Assembly (NCBI GenBank): GCA_029964075.1
Contig: CM057146.1
Location: 14,031,501-14,095,500 of the forward strand
Reading direction: 5' to 3'
DNA from: Patiria pectinifera
Lineage: Eukaryota; Echinodermata; Asteroidea; Valvatida; Asterinidae
Length of the DNA stretch: 64,000 bases
Below, one piece after another: positions 1 to 12,140 of this stretch. Below the pieces are notes generated by a model, which ran no database searches, was not told where the DNA came from, and saw only the letters and a program-made list of their open reading frames with translations. Numbering within the stretch: position 1 is the stretch's first letter; every line of letters starts with the position of its first letter. The position numbers and the translations under genes are program-made.

Positions 1-164
1 GTTTTTGTGGCCATTTTGTTGTTGTCGCCTCTAAAGGTCAATTTTTCAGGTTTGGTGTGGTTCTTTGTTCTAAAAATTCACATAGTGGAGGCAAGCTGGC
101 TCTGTTTTTATTTACAGAGCTGTGTTTTGGGGTTTTCTTTGGTAGGAGGACTTTAGAATTAACA

Positions 165-712
165 TTAAAGGGAATATACAACATTTGCTTTTGCTGTAAT
201 TTTCAGAAATGGATGGATTGGGAGGGTTAGTATATTATAGCAGATATTGTTACACTGACTTGTTTCACCTTTTGAATTCGTAGATGCTGGAAAAACCAAG
301 AAAAACAATCATGTTCCTGTAGTCTGGTTCCCTGACCCCACTTGAGATGAAACGGAGCAATTTATAGATGTCAGGGAGTTGTAAGGTCAGGGAACTAGTC
401 TAGCTGGCTTGTACCCGTCATAGGTGTGTAATCGATTGCAAACAAAATGTGGTCTAACTAAATATGGTCTAACTAAATATGGTAAATTGTGGGCAGTATT
501 TGAAAAAAGCCAATTTTTTTCAATGCTGGTCGGCCAACCAGCGTTGGAAATTGATACAAAAATACCACTTTTCTTGAAAATGACAGCACACCAGGTGCCA
601 TGATTTTACAGGATGCTTTAGACTGTCGTTCACTAACAGTCCAGTAAGGTATTTCATAATAATTTGGTAGTTTTGTTTTTGGATGTTTGCAAATGTTGTA
701 TATTTCCTTTAA
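165..712 (+). mobile_element. TTAA-flanked MITE, family 1 copy A
   Basis: The element begins TTAAAGGGAATATACAAC and ends with its near-perfect inverted complement GTTGTATATTTCCTTTAA, so it has terminal inverted repeats of about 24 bp flanked by TTAA on both sides. Three more copies of the same body lie at 9593-10110, 28905-29399 and 31573-32106. They share a central segment around 'gtctggttccctgac' and 'gtaaggtcaggga'. There is no coding capacity, so it is non-autonomous. TTAA target duplication is typical of piggyBac-type transposases, but the superfamily is an inference. Confidence 0.85.
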
Positions 713-2642
713 GTACGGCTAAGTCATTCTGACTGACAAAAGAGGAATGATAGATGGAGCACATAAGTGCCTAGGAACGGCAGGGGAGGGACATTGTACG
801 TTGCACTGTGCATGCACCGGGTATTCAATTGCTTGATGTATTTCCGTGGTATTAATCAATGTTAATAACGGACTAATTGGCCTTGGTATAAAACAGTCGC
901 CGCCGAATGGGACAATTACCTCTAAAGAGCTACGGAAATGACCACTACAGGATCGTTGACAGAAGAGTATCCTGCCTTGTGCTTGATTACAATTTGAATG
1001 CGGGTACGCCGCATGGCCTGTACATTTAGTGTAGTATCAGTGTTTGGCCATTTATTTCTTGTCATCAGTGAAATGTTCGTTTCATTACAGTTTGCTTGTT
1101 AGGTAAGGGCAGTTGAAAACAAGTGCTCTCTGTCCTTTTTTTGGGGGGGGGGATGCATTTTCAAGTTAGACAACCACATCAATTTGAAGTGAAGTTGTCA
1201 CTGGGGAAACTGCAAAGATACTGTATGGGCTCCGTGCGCCAACAAAAGAGGGCACGTTTTTACCACTTTTGAGAGCCCCTTGGATGGAACACACAGTATG
1301 TGCGTACTGTACTGTACTGGTGATCGTGCGCGAATTACACACGACTTCCTGAATGTGCCAAAGCTATTAGCCACAGCGTCTTCACGTGAGTGTCAGGCGT
1401 CGTCGGCATGCGAATTCGTTCAAATTTTACTTGCGATGGTCTCCCTGACTAATCCCCAATCCCAATAACTTTGGATCATTCCAAATACGCAGTGGATGAA
1501 CCAGGAACCAGTCTATGTCTCCCACAACTCTTCTTTTCTGGCCGTTGAAGGGGTTGAGATTGTCTTTTGAATGTTTTATCAGCCCAATGAGCAGGTTAAA
1601 AATTATGTTGCACCTTGAGCACCAAGACTAGTGGATATGTGCGCTTTTAAATACACATTATTATTTTGTTGTGATTGAGTGTGGTTTTCCTTTAAAAAAC
1701 AAATACTAATTATAACAGGATAAAAAGAATTGTTAAGATTGAGGTGAAAATAATCATTCCTGTCAAGATTATTTTCTTTACAACTTTTATTTTTATGCTT
1801 TGTGGTTTCCAAAACAGAGTCTCAAAAAAAAATTTCCTCAGTGTACTATTTCAGCCTCAAAAGAAACCTGTCAACGTGTGCGGGAATCCACCTGGGAGAT
1901 GCACAAGATACCCATCACAAGGACAAGATTCCGGCTTCCTTTTGTGTGCCAGTGATAATTGAGCCACGTGCGGGGATCGGAGAGGCTTGCCCTTTTCAAA
2001 CCTCTCCTCATCTGAGCTTTTTGATGTGCCTTCAGGGCACTTCATAATAACACACCGTACAAGTTGCGTATCACCGGAGCTTGTTGTTAGCTTCATAATA
2101 ATGTACAGGGTTGTGTCCATTACCGGTATTGAATTGGTGCGATATTTTTTTTGTTTGCTCTCGGTGTTCCGCGTCTTTCTCATTCCGTTGGGATTAGCAA
2201 GATTCTTTTGTCCGGCGTTGGGTTAATGGATTAGAGCGCGGTAACGGAATCGCAAGAAATGGATCGGATTAAGTCAATCTGACGGCTTGGGTGTGGAGAA
2301 GAAAGCATCGCAAATGGTGTCAAGTTGCAACTAGCCTAAAAATTAGTGGGATTTTCAGTCCTTGGACAGATTTTTACCGGTAGCTACATGTATTATTATT
2401 ATTGTAGTATCGACTGTGACGTCTTTTCATTTCTGGGAGATTTTATAAAAAATAGCGATGCTGTCTTTCAAATGTTTATCAGCCTTATGAGGCACTTGTT
2501 TTGATCATAGTCATATTCTCAGTCTGGTCCTGAATGTCCAATGCATGATATTTCCATTAGACATTATGTAGACTTGGGGCAGAAGTTAGCTTTAAGTGGT
2601 AAATAGGAGATTATTAAAATAAGAATGAAATGAAACAATCTG

Positions 2643-3021
2643 TTAAGGTATGTAGGACAAGTTGCTTTGTGATGCACTTTTTTTCGTTTGAAGCAAAATT
2701 GCTCAAAATCTTAAGAACGGTGTGTTACAACAACTAACTTGATGCAGTTTCAGCTCAGTGGATACTATACATTTTGAGAAAACAGAGAAATGCACGCACA
2801 AGTTTTGGGGTTTAGTAACTAGATGCAATTGCTAATGCTGGAAAACCTGTGTATGTGGGCACATTTTTATCTTCTTTATTGATTGTGTTCTTCTGAATAA
2901 TATCATTTCAGGCAAAATAAATCACAGCGTATTTGGTCTGTCTTCACTTTGAGCAAGAATGTTCTTGTTTTATTCGTGAGTACGTTTCCAGGTAATTGCA
3001 AATGTTCCTATGAGCCTTTAA
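2643..3021 (+). mobile_element. Decayed TTAA MITE, families 2/3
   Basis: The sequence starts TTAAGGTATGTAGGACAAGT and ends GCAAATG...GCCTTTAA. The interior carries the shared body motif 'gtttgaagcaaaattg', then 'caactaacttgatg' and 'gtttcagctcagtgga', also seen at 10604-11035 and 30263-30794. It is diverged but recognisable. Confidence 0.6.
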
Positions 3022-3818
3022 GATTTAAATTTTAAATGAGAGTCCACATTTGCTTTAAATATATTTGTAGAAAGGCTAATTTGCTTTCTTTTTTATTATT
3101 ATTATTATTAAATGGTTTATTTAAAAAACTTAAGTTTTCTTAGTGCCCAAGAAAACTTAAGTCATCAATTAAAGCATTTTTTTCTGCAATTGAAAAAAAC
3201 AAAACAAGCCTACACATGTACATGTTTTATTCTCTTGTTTTGTTTTAATTATTTTGAGAAATAAAGATGTCTGGACTATATGCTAATGATGCAGTTTTAC
3301 CCTGTAGACTAAGTGGAAATTTACCCAGAAATGGTAAATTGGAGCAATGTCAAAACTGATTCAAATCAAATTGTAATATGACGGCCGCCATTCCTTGTTT
3401 AGTGTCATCTGTTGAGCTTAAGATTATTCATTGCGACTTCATTAAAGCTACAGTGTAATGTATTTTGCCATCTTCCATTGCATGACAAAACATAGGTAGT
3501 AAATTAAAAACAAAAACAAAAACTTTAAACTCTTTTTGAAAATCCCAGCAAGTGTTTTATGTTTAAGGTTTGTTTTAAACAATGTCAGATGGAACAGAGA
3601 AACTTATTGTGATGGATTCTAATCTGTGCTTTGCAAGACAGTTTTTCATCCATGTTGGCTGTCTTCTGATTTTTCTCTATTTTTGTTCATAGGAAAGTAT
3701 TGTGCTGTTTGTTATCCATAAACTACATGTATGTGTGCATTGTACATCTCTGCAGTTGTCAATCTTTGTTTCCACCTGAAGTTACACAACACATGCAAAA
3801 TAGCCACAGACTTTTGAA

Positions 3819-3885
3819 CCAATCACAGCACAGTATTGGCCATAGAGCACCGCCCCTTTTTCCTCTCATCCAATCACAGTCCAAT
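3819..3885 (+). promoter_or_regulatory. Candidate promoter: CCAAT boxes and GC box
   Basis: Within 67 bp there are CCAATCA at 3819, an inverted CCAAT (ATTGG) at 3835, a GC box CCGCCCC at 3850-3856, CCAATCA at 3870 and CCAATTA at 3881. Such clustering of NF-Y-type and Sp/KLF-type sites is typical of housekeeping-gene promoters and is the densest cluster I saw upstream of FOXRED2. A consensus splice donor follows about 275 bp downstream. The assignment to FOXRED2 is an inference. No good ER-stress element (CCAAT-N9-CCACG) was seen. Confidence 0.4.
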
Positions 3886-3889
3886 TAGT

Positions 3890-4160
3890 CACTCACCTCC
3901 ACTGCATGCACCTGATTGTACACAGCACAGCGGCATGCAGTACTCAGTGCAAAAAAGCTGAGATCCTTTGAGGGAACTACATACTGTACATGAACATATA
4001 CTATAATATCCTGTAATATTAGAGTACGTGTACATTTAGATAACGCATTGCACTGGTGTGGCACTCAATTGTTGCCATCTCTGTAGCTGAGGTATCTACA
4101 CATTGCAAGTTAAGTTTGTGTTGCATCTTTCACTATTAAACTTGATAAGCCGCGGAGTTG
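3890..4160 (+). other. Candidate non-coding first exon of FOXRED2
   Basis: The stretch downstream of the CCAAT cluster ends in a consensus donor (gagttg|GTAAGT, GT at 4161). The first coding exon at 12,325 has a clear upstream acceptor, so at least one 5' untranslated exon must exist upstream, and this is the best candidate I found. The transcription start is not determined. RNA reads spanning 4160 to 12,325 would settle it. Confidence 0.25.
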
Positions 4161-4689
4161 GTAAGTTTTCATTAATTTTTATTTCTTCCAAACATTTATG
4201 TTTTATTTTTTTTCTATTTTACATCTCATAAAATTATAGAAATATAAGCATATATATATATTTTTTGCATTTTTGGGGGGAGTTTAGGAGAGTTACTGAT
4301 GAATGGGTTTTGGTTCTGTTGTTAGAAGGTTTTTGCCATTTTTTTCATCTTCTTCCTTTTTATTTTATATTTTTTCGTTTTATTAAATGTTATGTTTATT
4401 GATTGATTGATTGATAATTTTTTTGGATGGTTAGGTGTTTGTTCTAGTTTTAACATGTTTGGTGTAAGAGACCACACATATAGCTGTCATACATGTACCA
4501 GTAGATAGAGACAAATTTCCTTTTCAACATGAACAATTACGTTCTGTTTGAAATAAGCTACAAACATATTTTCTTCCCCCGGATCAATGTGGAATTTGCA
4601 TCATAGAGATTATTTATTTCCCCAAGGAAAATTCTCTTATAGAAAATTTAGTTGCAGTACCCGCTGCTACATCAGACTCGAACTGGCCA

Positions 4690-4890
4690 GCCGACCCCGG
4701 CAATCTTGGTGGTCAAGTGATAAGACTTCTGCACTAGTAAGAAGGAGGTTGTGGGTTTGAGTCCCACCCTTGTGAATTTTTCTCACATTTACTAGGAAGC
4801 CTTCAGACAACACTGAGTAGGCCTATACATAAATATGTCGGCGAAGGGCATTTAAAAATGGTACTTAAACGTAGTTTTTCTAACACTTGC
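4690..4890 (+). mobile_element. tRNA-derived SINE fragment
   Basis: An A-box-like segment (cttggtggtcaagtgataag) is followed about 35 bp later by a B-box-like GGTTTGAGTCC and then a non-tRNA body. This is the layout of a SINE with a tRNA-derived RNA polymerase III promoter. The cloverleaf is not intact, so a functional tRNA is unlikely. Confidence 0.6.
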
Positions 4891-5415
4891 TTGATTTTAC
4901 ATTGACACATGTACATACATAGATCTCTTAAATCTTGTTAGCTACAAGTGTACTGGACAATACGTAATTGCTGGGAACAGGTGGGACTACGTCTTGGCAA
5001 TTTCACCCCTGAATTGTCTGTCCTTATACTCACACAGTCGAACAGATGCCAATCTGCTACATCCTCGGGCATTGCCAAATTGATTTAGATTTTACCAATC
5101 AAGCTCTCAGCCCCACGCCGGACAAAATTCAGGGATTTTCTTTTTTTTTAAATTAAGAAACGTGACGAGGCCATTTTACCGTTACAAGTTGATGATGGAA
5201 GCACGACAACATGTTGATGACACAAGAGTGATTATTTGAGGTACAGTTTGGGACGTGCAAGCCTTTGTGACTGGCTAATCAGCTCGAGTTTTAGTTAACG
5301 TTTGCAAGGGAACCACCTGCGCTTGTCGTTAGTGAAGGTCACTTTTTAGTTCAACAATTTCGCCTGCTGTTTCTTTAAAGGCATAAATATTAAATCAATG
5401 TGTGTGTGTGTGTAC

Positions 5416-5852
5416 TAGGGATGTGCATTTATGGGTAGTACGGGAACCGGATACCCGATTGAAAAAAAACATGGATACCCGATTACCCGTGAAAAAAAAT
5501 TTCCCGAAATTCATAAAGGTCCGCACAATAATACTGCCACATCGGTGCGTCAATGCAGCAAGATACAATTGTGTGTACAGTGAGCTTTAGGCCTACAGCT
5601 TTACGGTGTAAATTGCAACTTTCACGAGCGTCATAAATTTTAAAATATGTATTGTTTTCCCAAGTAGCCTGGTTTTCATTTTTTTAAATCCTCTACAAAT
5701 GACATTTGAAAAAAAAATATTTTTTTTATTGTCTGAGAAATTACTTGAATAATTTGTAAAGTTGGTTGCGGGTACCCAATTCCATAATCTGGAACCGGTT
5801 CCTGACATGAACGGTTGGGTGCTCGGGTACCCGGTTCCGATGCACAGCCCTA
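5416..5852. mobile_element. hAT-like MITE, TIR TAGGGATGTGCAT
   Basis: The 437-bp element begins TAGGGATGTGCAT and ends ATGCACAGCCCTA. It is flanked by 8-bp near-duplicates, gtgtgtac on the left and gtgtgtaa on the right (7 of 8 match). An 8-bp target duplication with TAGGG termini points to hAT. The interior contains several GGTACCCGA/ATACCCGAT motifs in both orientations near the ends. No transposase is encoded. Confidence 0.75.
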
Positions 5853-6279
5853 GTGTGTAATAGACATTTATTCAACGTTGTTTATTACATAGTACAAACA
5901 TTATTTTAAAAGTACATTTATGTAAACCAAGAAATGATAGACCTAATACGAATTAGAAATACATTTACAACATGTATAGGTCATACAAAAGTTATTTACT
6001 TTTACTAAAAAGACGGTTTATTAAAGAAGTTTTTTAACAAAAAGACCCACTCGCGTTTAGTTATGGAATATTTAGTTTACACATTTTAAAATTGTTTGCG
6101 GGCCGACGATAATTCAGGTGGATCTTTTGTGCAATATGGCCGCAAAAGCATCCCAAAAACAAAGGTAGATTTTTCCACTGAAAAAAAATGTATGAAATGA
6201 AAATTTGTTTGAAAGAAAAATTAACATGTTGAAGACCTGGAGCAGACATATCACTTTAAAATGTGATTACTCCCCCAAT

Positions 6280-6670
6280 ATTTTGTAAAGACTGCCCTTT
6301 TTTATTCTATGCAAGTGTCCCCCCCCCTCCCCAAATATTTTGAAAGAGTGGCCCTTTTTTTGTTAACAAGTGCCCTTTTTTTTAAACAAATGCCCTTTCT
6401 ACCAAAAAAATTCCTTTTTTTAAACAGCGGCTGTAACGAGTGCCTTTTGTGAGTTTCGCACATGCCTCCCTAAAAAACATATATTGTCCGATAGTGTGTA
6501 TGGTTGTCCATTTTGAACATCCCCCTCATAGAAAGATGGTACCAGCCTCCCCCCCCCCCCCTTCCAAATTTGATTTTACGGAGGCCAAATGTCTGGAGCA
6601 AATAATTTTCTACATTTCAGCAGGGATGTGCAAGTGCCCTTTTCAAGAAATTTTTACCCCCAAATAAAAA
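6280..6670. repeat. Low-complexity poly-C / 'gcccttttt' tract
   Basis: Degenerate repeats of 'tgcccttttttt' alternate with runs of C (6319-6326, 6550-6562). The stretch resembles the interior of the poly-G/poly-C hAT MITEs seen elsewhere in the window. I found no clean termini, so it is probably an old decayed copy. Confidence 0.4.
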
Positions 6671-6840
6671 TGACCTTGCTACGCCTATGAAAACTGATCA
6701 TTGTCAGACAACTTTAACATCTGCTTGGATAAAACTGATCTTTGTATTATACAAACCAACTTGCACCATATACGGTACAGTTAACCATAACATGTAAGTA
6801 CAGTTGCTCCTCGCAGATATACATACTATGCACACCATTT

Positions 6841-7060
6841 TTAGGGGGCCAACTTGAAGCATTCGCAATCGCTTGAGAACGGACCCTGCGATTGTGGAGC
6901 ATGAAGCCGTGGCATTGTAGGGTCCGGAGCCCGTTTAAGGGCCCCCAGACAATTTTGGATTCTAGATGCTCTGTGGTTCAATCTAAGGCAATTATCTGGC
7001 AACTTTCCCCTTACTTTTTTTTGAGCAAAATCTGTTGAGATTACAAGCAAAATTTATTTT
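6841..7060. mobile_element. Fragment of a hAT-like MITE body
   Basis: The segment with 'gtttaagggccccc', 'tttggattctagatgctctg' and 'tctaaggcaatt' matches the body of the well-bounded element at 43,484-43,788 (which reads 'cttaagggccccg', 'ttggattctagatgctctgt', 'tctgaggcaattt'). Both termini appear to be lost here. Confidence 0.55.
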
Positions 7061-8249
7061 TTATTTGTTTAGAATATATACTTTTGTTTTTTCCGTACAA
7101 AAAGCTATGCATTTTCATAAGTTTCCATATTTTCTTTGTGAAAGTGATGTGTAGCCTTTGACATTATTTGTAAATTCTTGCTTTCTGAGATATATCATAT
7201 TCTTTCCTCCGTGTTTTGTCAAAAGTACCTAAATGAGTCGTGGAATGATTTCTTAAGAGAAACCCGTGTACCCCATATGCTGGCATTGCGCGATCTTTTT
7301 AGAAAAATGGGTAGTTCCATATGTACACAGCGCACATCGAGCTGATGAGACCAGCGTTTCCATATGATCACATTAATGCTACCGTACCTACTCCTGCCAC
7401 ATTCGCTCAACGTAATTTATGCGGCCGTAAGGAGAGGTACATCTGTGCTCTTAAAGTCCGCAAACGGTCCACTGAACTTTAGGGCAGGCAGAGGCGCGGC
7501 ATATGCGCCAGTATGGTATATTTTGCAAGGTGTGGCCGACTCATTTTAAGAAAAAAAAAAATTCTTGTTTGGCTGGATCCACGGATGACGCACACATATT
7601 TGTACAGAAGGACAGCATTGTCATTACGTGCATAGGAACCAGCACTTTATACAAATGTATAATTACACGAGGAAGTTCTGTAAACAAACAGAATAAAGCT
7701 TGCTTTTTTTTATACAACCCGACAAAACTGTCCTGAAATTGATTTTTTTTTTCTGCAATAGAGCCTCCAGCATGTTCCATTGCACTGTCTTGATTGATTA
7801 AGTTGATGAAAAATGTGATAATCATGAAAAGTGCAGGGAAATTATTAAAATAGATATTTTTCTTTTTATGTACAATGTACCATTACATCAAGCTTAATTA
7901 TTTCTGACATGAAACCTGGTGAAGGGGGATAGGGGTTATTCTTGAACTTCCAAAGTGGGAATTTTAACTTCCATGGCAATGGCGCTACTTAGTAATGGTC
8001 ATCGTGCACACCAGTTGTATTGGCTAGGGTTGTGATGAATGTACCAAATATTCAAATATTTGATAACCGATCGTCTGAATATCATCTATTTTTTTTTGTT
8101 CAAATAAATAACTACAAAAAATTAAAAACATTTGTTCAAATAAAAATTTAACAAAATTTTAAATGTGGGATGTCTTAGGAAGATGCCTGAAACATCCATG
8201 ATGTTCTTTTAATCGTATAAGTTGTGCGGTTTTACCGTTTGTCTAAATG
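7061..8249. other. Non-coding stretch, nothing distinctive
   Basis: AT-rich sequence with homopolymer runs of A and T. No gene, terminal repeats or tRNA-like segment was recognised. If the promoter near 3.85 kb is real, this is part of a 5' intron of FOXRED2. Confidence 0.5.
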
Positions 8250-9008
8250 TGATGCGATCAAGCTACATGAGTCGTTTGTTGACCCCACTGATCTCTATAT
8301 AAAGACTGGATATCGGATATCCATACACCAGTCACACAGCAGACTTTGCTTATTGACCAATTCGCCCTGGTCTCACAAAGATGGCCGCGTATGTTATGAA
8401 CGTTCTACGCGTAAAAGCGCGTAGCGCTGTATCAAGAGTTGACGCGCATTTTGGTCACGTACATGTATTATGATGTTCTAAAAAGGACACATTTCCGCAG
8501 TGATGATTTTTTCCAAAACGCCGAAAAAGGAACTGCGGCATTAAAAAAAAGTAAACCACGACGTTAGAAAAGTTGTAAACCGAGATCAGTGGTGGTGGTT
8601 AAAATATAAATCAAGTGAACCGCGATGTTACAAAAGAAATCATGATGCTATGAAGACGGCAATTTGTCCATTGTAGATCACCAGCCGGTCTCACCGGTCT
8701 CACCAATATGGCGTCAAATTCATTCATTGTGCGGCTCTTTATCCGCTATCCAGTCTTTATATAGAGATCAGTGGTTGACCCTGGTCAAAACATTTTTATT
8801 ACAGATTTTAAAAGAGCAGCATTAAAAGAGCACAATCTCAGCATTACTGCTGTAAAAAAACGCAAGCTGATACCATCTTTAGTTCAAAAATTATGGAAGT
8901 CAGATCACCAAGAGATGTGATGAAGTGATGTGATGAAGCGACCCTATTTTGGCCTGTATCTCCACTTAAAAATTCCAGGCAAACGACTCATTTAGCTTGA
9001 TCGCAGTA
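8250..9008. repeat. Outer inverted repeat enclosing a MITE
   Basis: The left arm near 8251-8277 (gcgatcaagct...gagtcgtttg) is matched in inverted orientation near 8979-9004 (caaacgactcatttagcttgatcgc). The hAT-like MITE at 8286-8773 sits inside. This looks like an older element whose interior was hit by the younger MITE. Confidence 0.5.
8286..8773. mobile_element. hAT-like MITE with perfect TIR and 8-bp TSD
   Basis: The 488-bp element starts CACTGATCTCTATATAAAG and ends with the exact inverted complement CTTTATATAGAGATCAGTG. The inverted match continues to about 27 bp. It is flanked by an identical 8-bp duplication, GTTGACCC, at 8278-8285 and 8774-8781. Perfect ends and target duplication indicate a fairly recent insertion. 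No coding capacity. The 8-bp duplication and CA..TG ends fit the hAT superfamily. Confidence 0.9.
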
Positions 9009-9592
9009 CAAATGCTACAATTTTGTTGAAATCCACTTTCATTGTTTTGAGAGCTTCCATTCCAGTATTGGCTAAAATTTGTTCTTTTTATTAAAAATGG
9101 TCAAATAGGCCTATCAACCATTCTGCTATCTCTTCGTTATCTGTTCTTAACCCCAGGATGATCCAAATCCATTTTAAGTCTGGCACATGTTAATATCATC
9201 AGCGCATTTTGAATATTGGATTACTTGATCGAGTTGGAATTTAATTAAATACTAAATTCAGCTTTTACGGGACATAAACTACCCGGTAGTATTATCTCGG
9301 TGTACATGCAAATTGCGTAGAATTTATTCATATTTTGTGTCGCCATAATGAAATTTAAAATTCATTGAATATGATTGGGAAGAAAAAAAAAATTAATTTC
9401 AAAGCTCGAAAAGAAACTGAGACTATGATCATTCAAGCGTGCATGAAAGTTAACGATTGTGACCATCTGTTGTGGATCTGTTTTATTGTGTCTGGCTTTA
9501 CTGTTATTAATTGTTGTGTGTTGAGGCTTGCTCATGCCTAGAAGCATTCATTAAAAGGCCCTACAAATTTATGTGTTAAAAATGCAAACCAC

Positions 9593-10110
9593 TTAAAGAC
9601 AATGTACAACCCTTGCTTTTGCTGCAATTTTCAGAAATAAATGGATTTGGACGATTAGAATGTTATTGTTAAACTGACTTGTTTTGCGTTTTGGGCTTGT
9701 ATATGCTTGAAAACCAAGAAAATCAATCATTTTCTTGTAGTCTGGTTCCCTGACCCCACTTAAAATGAAACGGAGCAATTTATAGACTTTGGGGAATTGT
9801 AAGGTCAGAGAATCAGTCTAGCAGGCCTGTACCTCTTCACAGGTGTGTGTAATCAATTGCAAAGAGAGTGTGGAATAACTAAATATGAAAAAGTTGGAGC
9901 AGTTTTTGAAAATCAGCCAGTTTTCTCCAATGCTAGTCGGCCGACCAGTGTTTGAAAAATACAGGTTTTCTTGACAATGTCAGCACACCAGAAGCTACAA
10001 CTTTACAGGATGCTTTAGACTGTCATTCCTAACAATTCAGTAAGGTCTTTCGTGATAATTTGATCGTTTCGTTTTCTAATGTTTGCAGATAGATGTATCT
10101 TCCCTTTTAA
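9593..10110 (+). mobile_element. TTAA-flanked MITE, family 1 copy B
   Basis: Same body as the copy at 165-712 (TTAAAGACAATGTACAACC at the left, TATCTTCCCTTTTAA at the right), with more mismatches in the terminal repeats. The central motif 'tagtctggttccctgacccc' is kept. Confidence 0.8.
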
Positions 10111-10198
10111 GACACACATTTCTTAATAAAATGGCACAAAATACATGTACCGGTAGTACTCGTAAAATCTTGCTAATCTGCTAATGCTTTTAACACTA

Positions 10199-10520
10199 AC
10201 ATACCTGAATCCATCAAAACCCGTGCCCCTGTTTTGGAGGATTTCGGCGAGTTCAGGATACCGGTACCTCCATATGGAAAAAGTTGGGGGATTGTGATGG
10301 ATTCAGGACAGTGAGCCTAGCAGTACTGCAGCATTTTGATGGATTCAGGAATTCAACAGTTTAACTCCTTGGCTATATGTTTGGTGTGTACGAGGTACCG
10401 GTATATATGTACTACACTGGTGGATTCTGATGGACTCACTGGTGGATTCTGATGGACTCAGGACACCAACATTTTTTGGCATGACAAAATTGATGGATTT
10501 TGGTGGATTCAGGATACTTT
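10199..10520. repeat. Repeats of 'gatggattcagga'
   Basis: The motif GATGGATTCAGGA and close variants occur about eight times in 320 bp. The left edge carries the inverse form (cctgaatccatcaaaa, 10,205-10,220), matching the right edge (ttgatggattttggtggattcagg, near 10,488-10,512). An inverted-repeat element with internal subrepeats is likely. Confidence 0.5.
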
Positions 10521-10603
10521 CTAGTAAACGTGCTCAAGGGGTTTGGGTTAAAATATTCAGGCAAACCATCTAAGCAACAAATAGTTGTGAGAGTGTTCAG
10601 ATT

Positions 10604-11035
10604 TTAAAGGCATAGGCCTATATGATCATTTGCTTTCATGCATTTTGTTCATTTTCCAATAATAACACCGCTCCATGTCCATAGAAGAGTGTTCAAAACC
10701 TAACCTGATGAAGTTTCAGCTCAGTGGAAGTTAAACTTTTCCGAAAAAAAAACAGTGAAAAACCATGCACAACCTTTTCATAATGATATACATGATTTCG
10801 TCTAGATATCAATTTTTATTTCTAAGAATCACTTAATTGATCGTTGGAAATCACGTACATTTCTTGGTTTCTTTTAAATAACAGCAAGCCAGAGGGAATA
10901 ATTTCACGGGGTGTTTAGAACCAGTACGATCTTTAATCCATGTAAGCTTTTTGATAATAATTTGGTACATGTAGGCCTACTGTAGGTAGGTTACTTTTGG
11001 GATAAATGCATGACCCCATACATGTATGCCTTTAA
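10604..11035 (+). mobile_element. TTAA-flanked MITE, family 3
   Basis: TTAAAGGCAtaggcc...atgatcatttgc at the left and gcatgac...ATGCCTTTAA at the right. The interior has 'gtttcagctcagtgga' and, in inverted form, the 'atttatcccaaaagtaacctac' segment that also makes up the intronic part of the 80-bp tandem repeat in intron 8. Confidence 0.75.
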
Positions 11036-11129
11036 CATGTGAAAGTATTCAGAAAGCACAATTACCAAGTATTTTTGAATGACATAAATACATCAATAAA
11101 GTCTTATAATCTAAACATTTATTTTTTAT

Positions 11130-11620
11130 AACACTATTCACCATCATCATCGGTAGTCTGCCGTAGGCAGGTCCTTGTACATGAGCTACAGATGCGTAAA
11201 TATTATGAATTCCTCCATGCCACTCGGTCTCGGCCCATTCTCTTCGTCTCCACGTACCTCCCTCTCTTGATCCCATCCAGCAATTCTTTCCTTCTTCCTT
11301 TTCCTCTCTGAGTTCTCTCAAGTCTTCCTTCCAGGACATCCTTCAGTAGACTGTTCCCTCTCAAGATGTGTCCGATCCCTTCTCCTGTCTTTGTGCAGTA
11401 ACCTTTCGTAAACTTCTCTCTTCGATAACTCTTACTGAGAACTTCAACATTGATACTTCTCTCTATGCACTCAGCTGATCATCAGCATCCTTCTCCAATC
11501 CCAACATCTCGAACGCACTTCACAGGTCTATCCCCTTTTTTCTTAACGTCCACGTCTCCGACTCGTACATGTACAGCACAGTGCTCCAGATCGAGCATTT
11601 CACAATTCACAGTTCTATTA
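11130..11620 (-). pseudogene. Decayed LINE reverse transcriptase, C-terminal part
   Basis: Read on the minus strand, broken frames contain the non-LTR reverse-transcriptase C-terminal signature: a 'YESETWTLRKK' segment (family form YGSETWTL), 'SAFEMLGLEKDA', 'LRELREEKEEGKN' and a basic tail ending 'GPAYGRLP'. Stops and frame shifts interrupt it, so it is dead. It lies upstream of the first coding exon of FOXRED2 and is followed directly by a MITE at 11,618. Confidence 0.6.
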
Positions 11621-12140
11621 AAGGCATATGGGATCGTTTGCAAACACTCAAAAAACAAAACTGCAAAATAATATTATGAAACAGCCCACTTGATTGTAAG
11701 TAAATTATACTAGTAGTTGAAACATCCTGTGAAATCGTTGAGCCTGGTATGCTGTCATTCTCAAGACAAGAGGAATTTTGTATCACTGTTAACAAGGTTT
11801 GTATGGTGACCATTTTGCTGAGTACAAAACAGTTTTCTCAAATACTACATCCATTAAACGGCCTGCGAGCCAGCTGTTGACTTCACTTAGGTATCTGTAT
11901 GTATTACTTTCCCACGATGGAGCTGTCACTCAGGAGACCTACCGCTATGGGTTCAATGCAGGACATATCCCGCGAGCACACTTTGACAGTTGAAAGCGAA
12001 CAGCCTTTTTTCTAGCACCAATGGACACAGAACATTGAACAGCTAGTGGAACGATGTCTGCTATATTTTTTTCTAATAGCCCTTAAATCAGTCCATTCCA
12101 TGAAATTATGACAAATGCAAATAGTATCCATTAACTTTAA
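11618..12140 (+). mobile_element. TTAA-flanked MITE, diverged
   Basis: Starts TTAAAGGCATATGGGATCGT and ends ATAGTATCCATTAACTTTAA. It shares with other copies the 'catcctgtgaaatcgttgagcctggtatgctgtcatt' block (compare 'gtgaaattattctttctggcatgctgtcatt' at 21,090). TTAA is present at both edges. Confidence 0.65.

Larger units (their letters stand above)
1..3814. other. Upstream non-coding DNA
   Basis: No coding region is convincing here. The open frames are short, lack family resemblance and show no splice-linked partners. The stretch holds a complete TTAA MITE (165-712), a related decayed copy (2643-3021), and otherwise AT-rich unique-looking sequence. It lies upstream of the candidate FOXRED2 promoter and is probably intergenic. 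Confidence 0.6.

Noticed and set aside
3819-3900. ER-stress response element in the candidate promoter
   Set aside because: CCAAT is present, but no CCACG lies at the required spacing, and the ATTGG at 3835 is followed by CCATAG rather than NCCACG.
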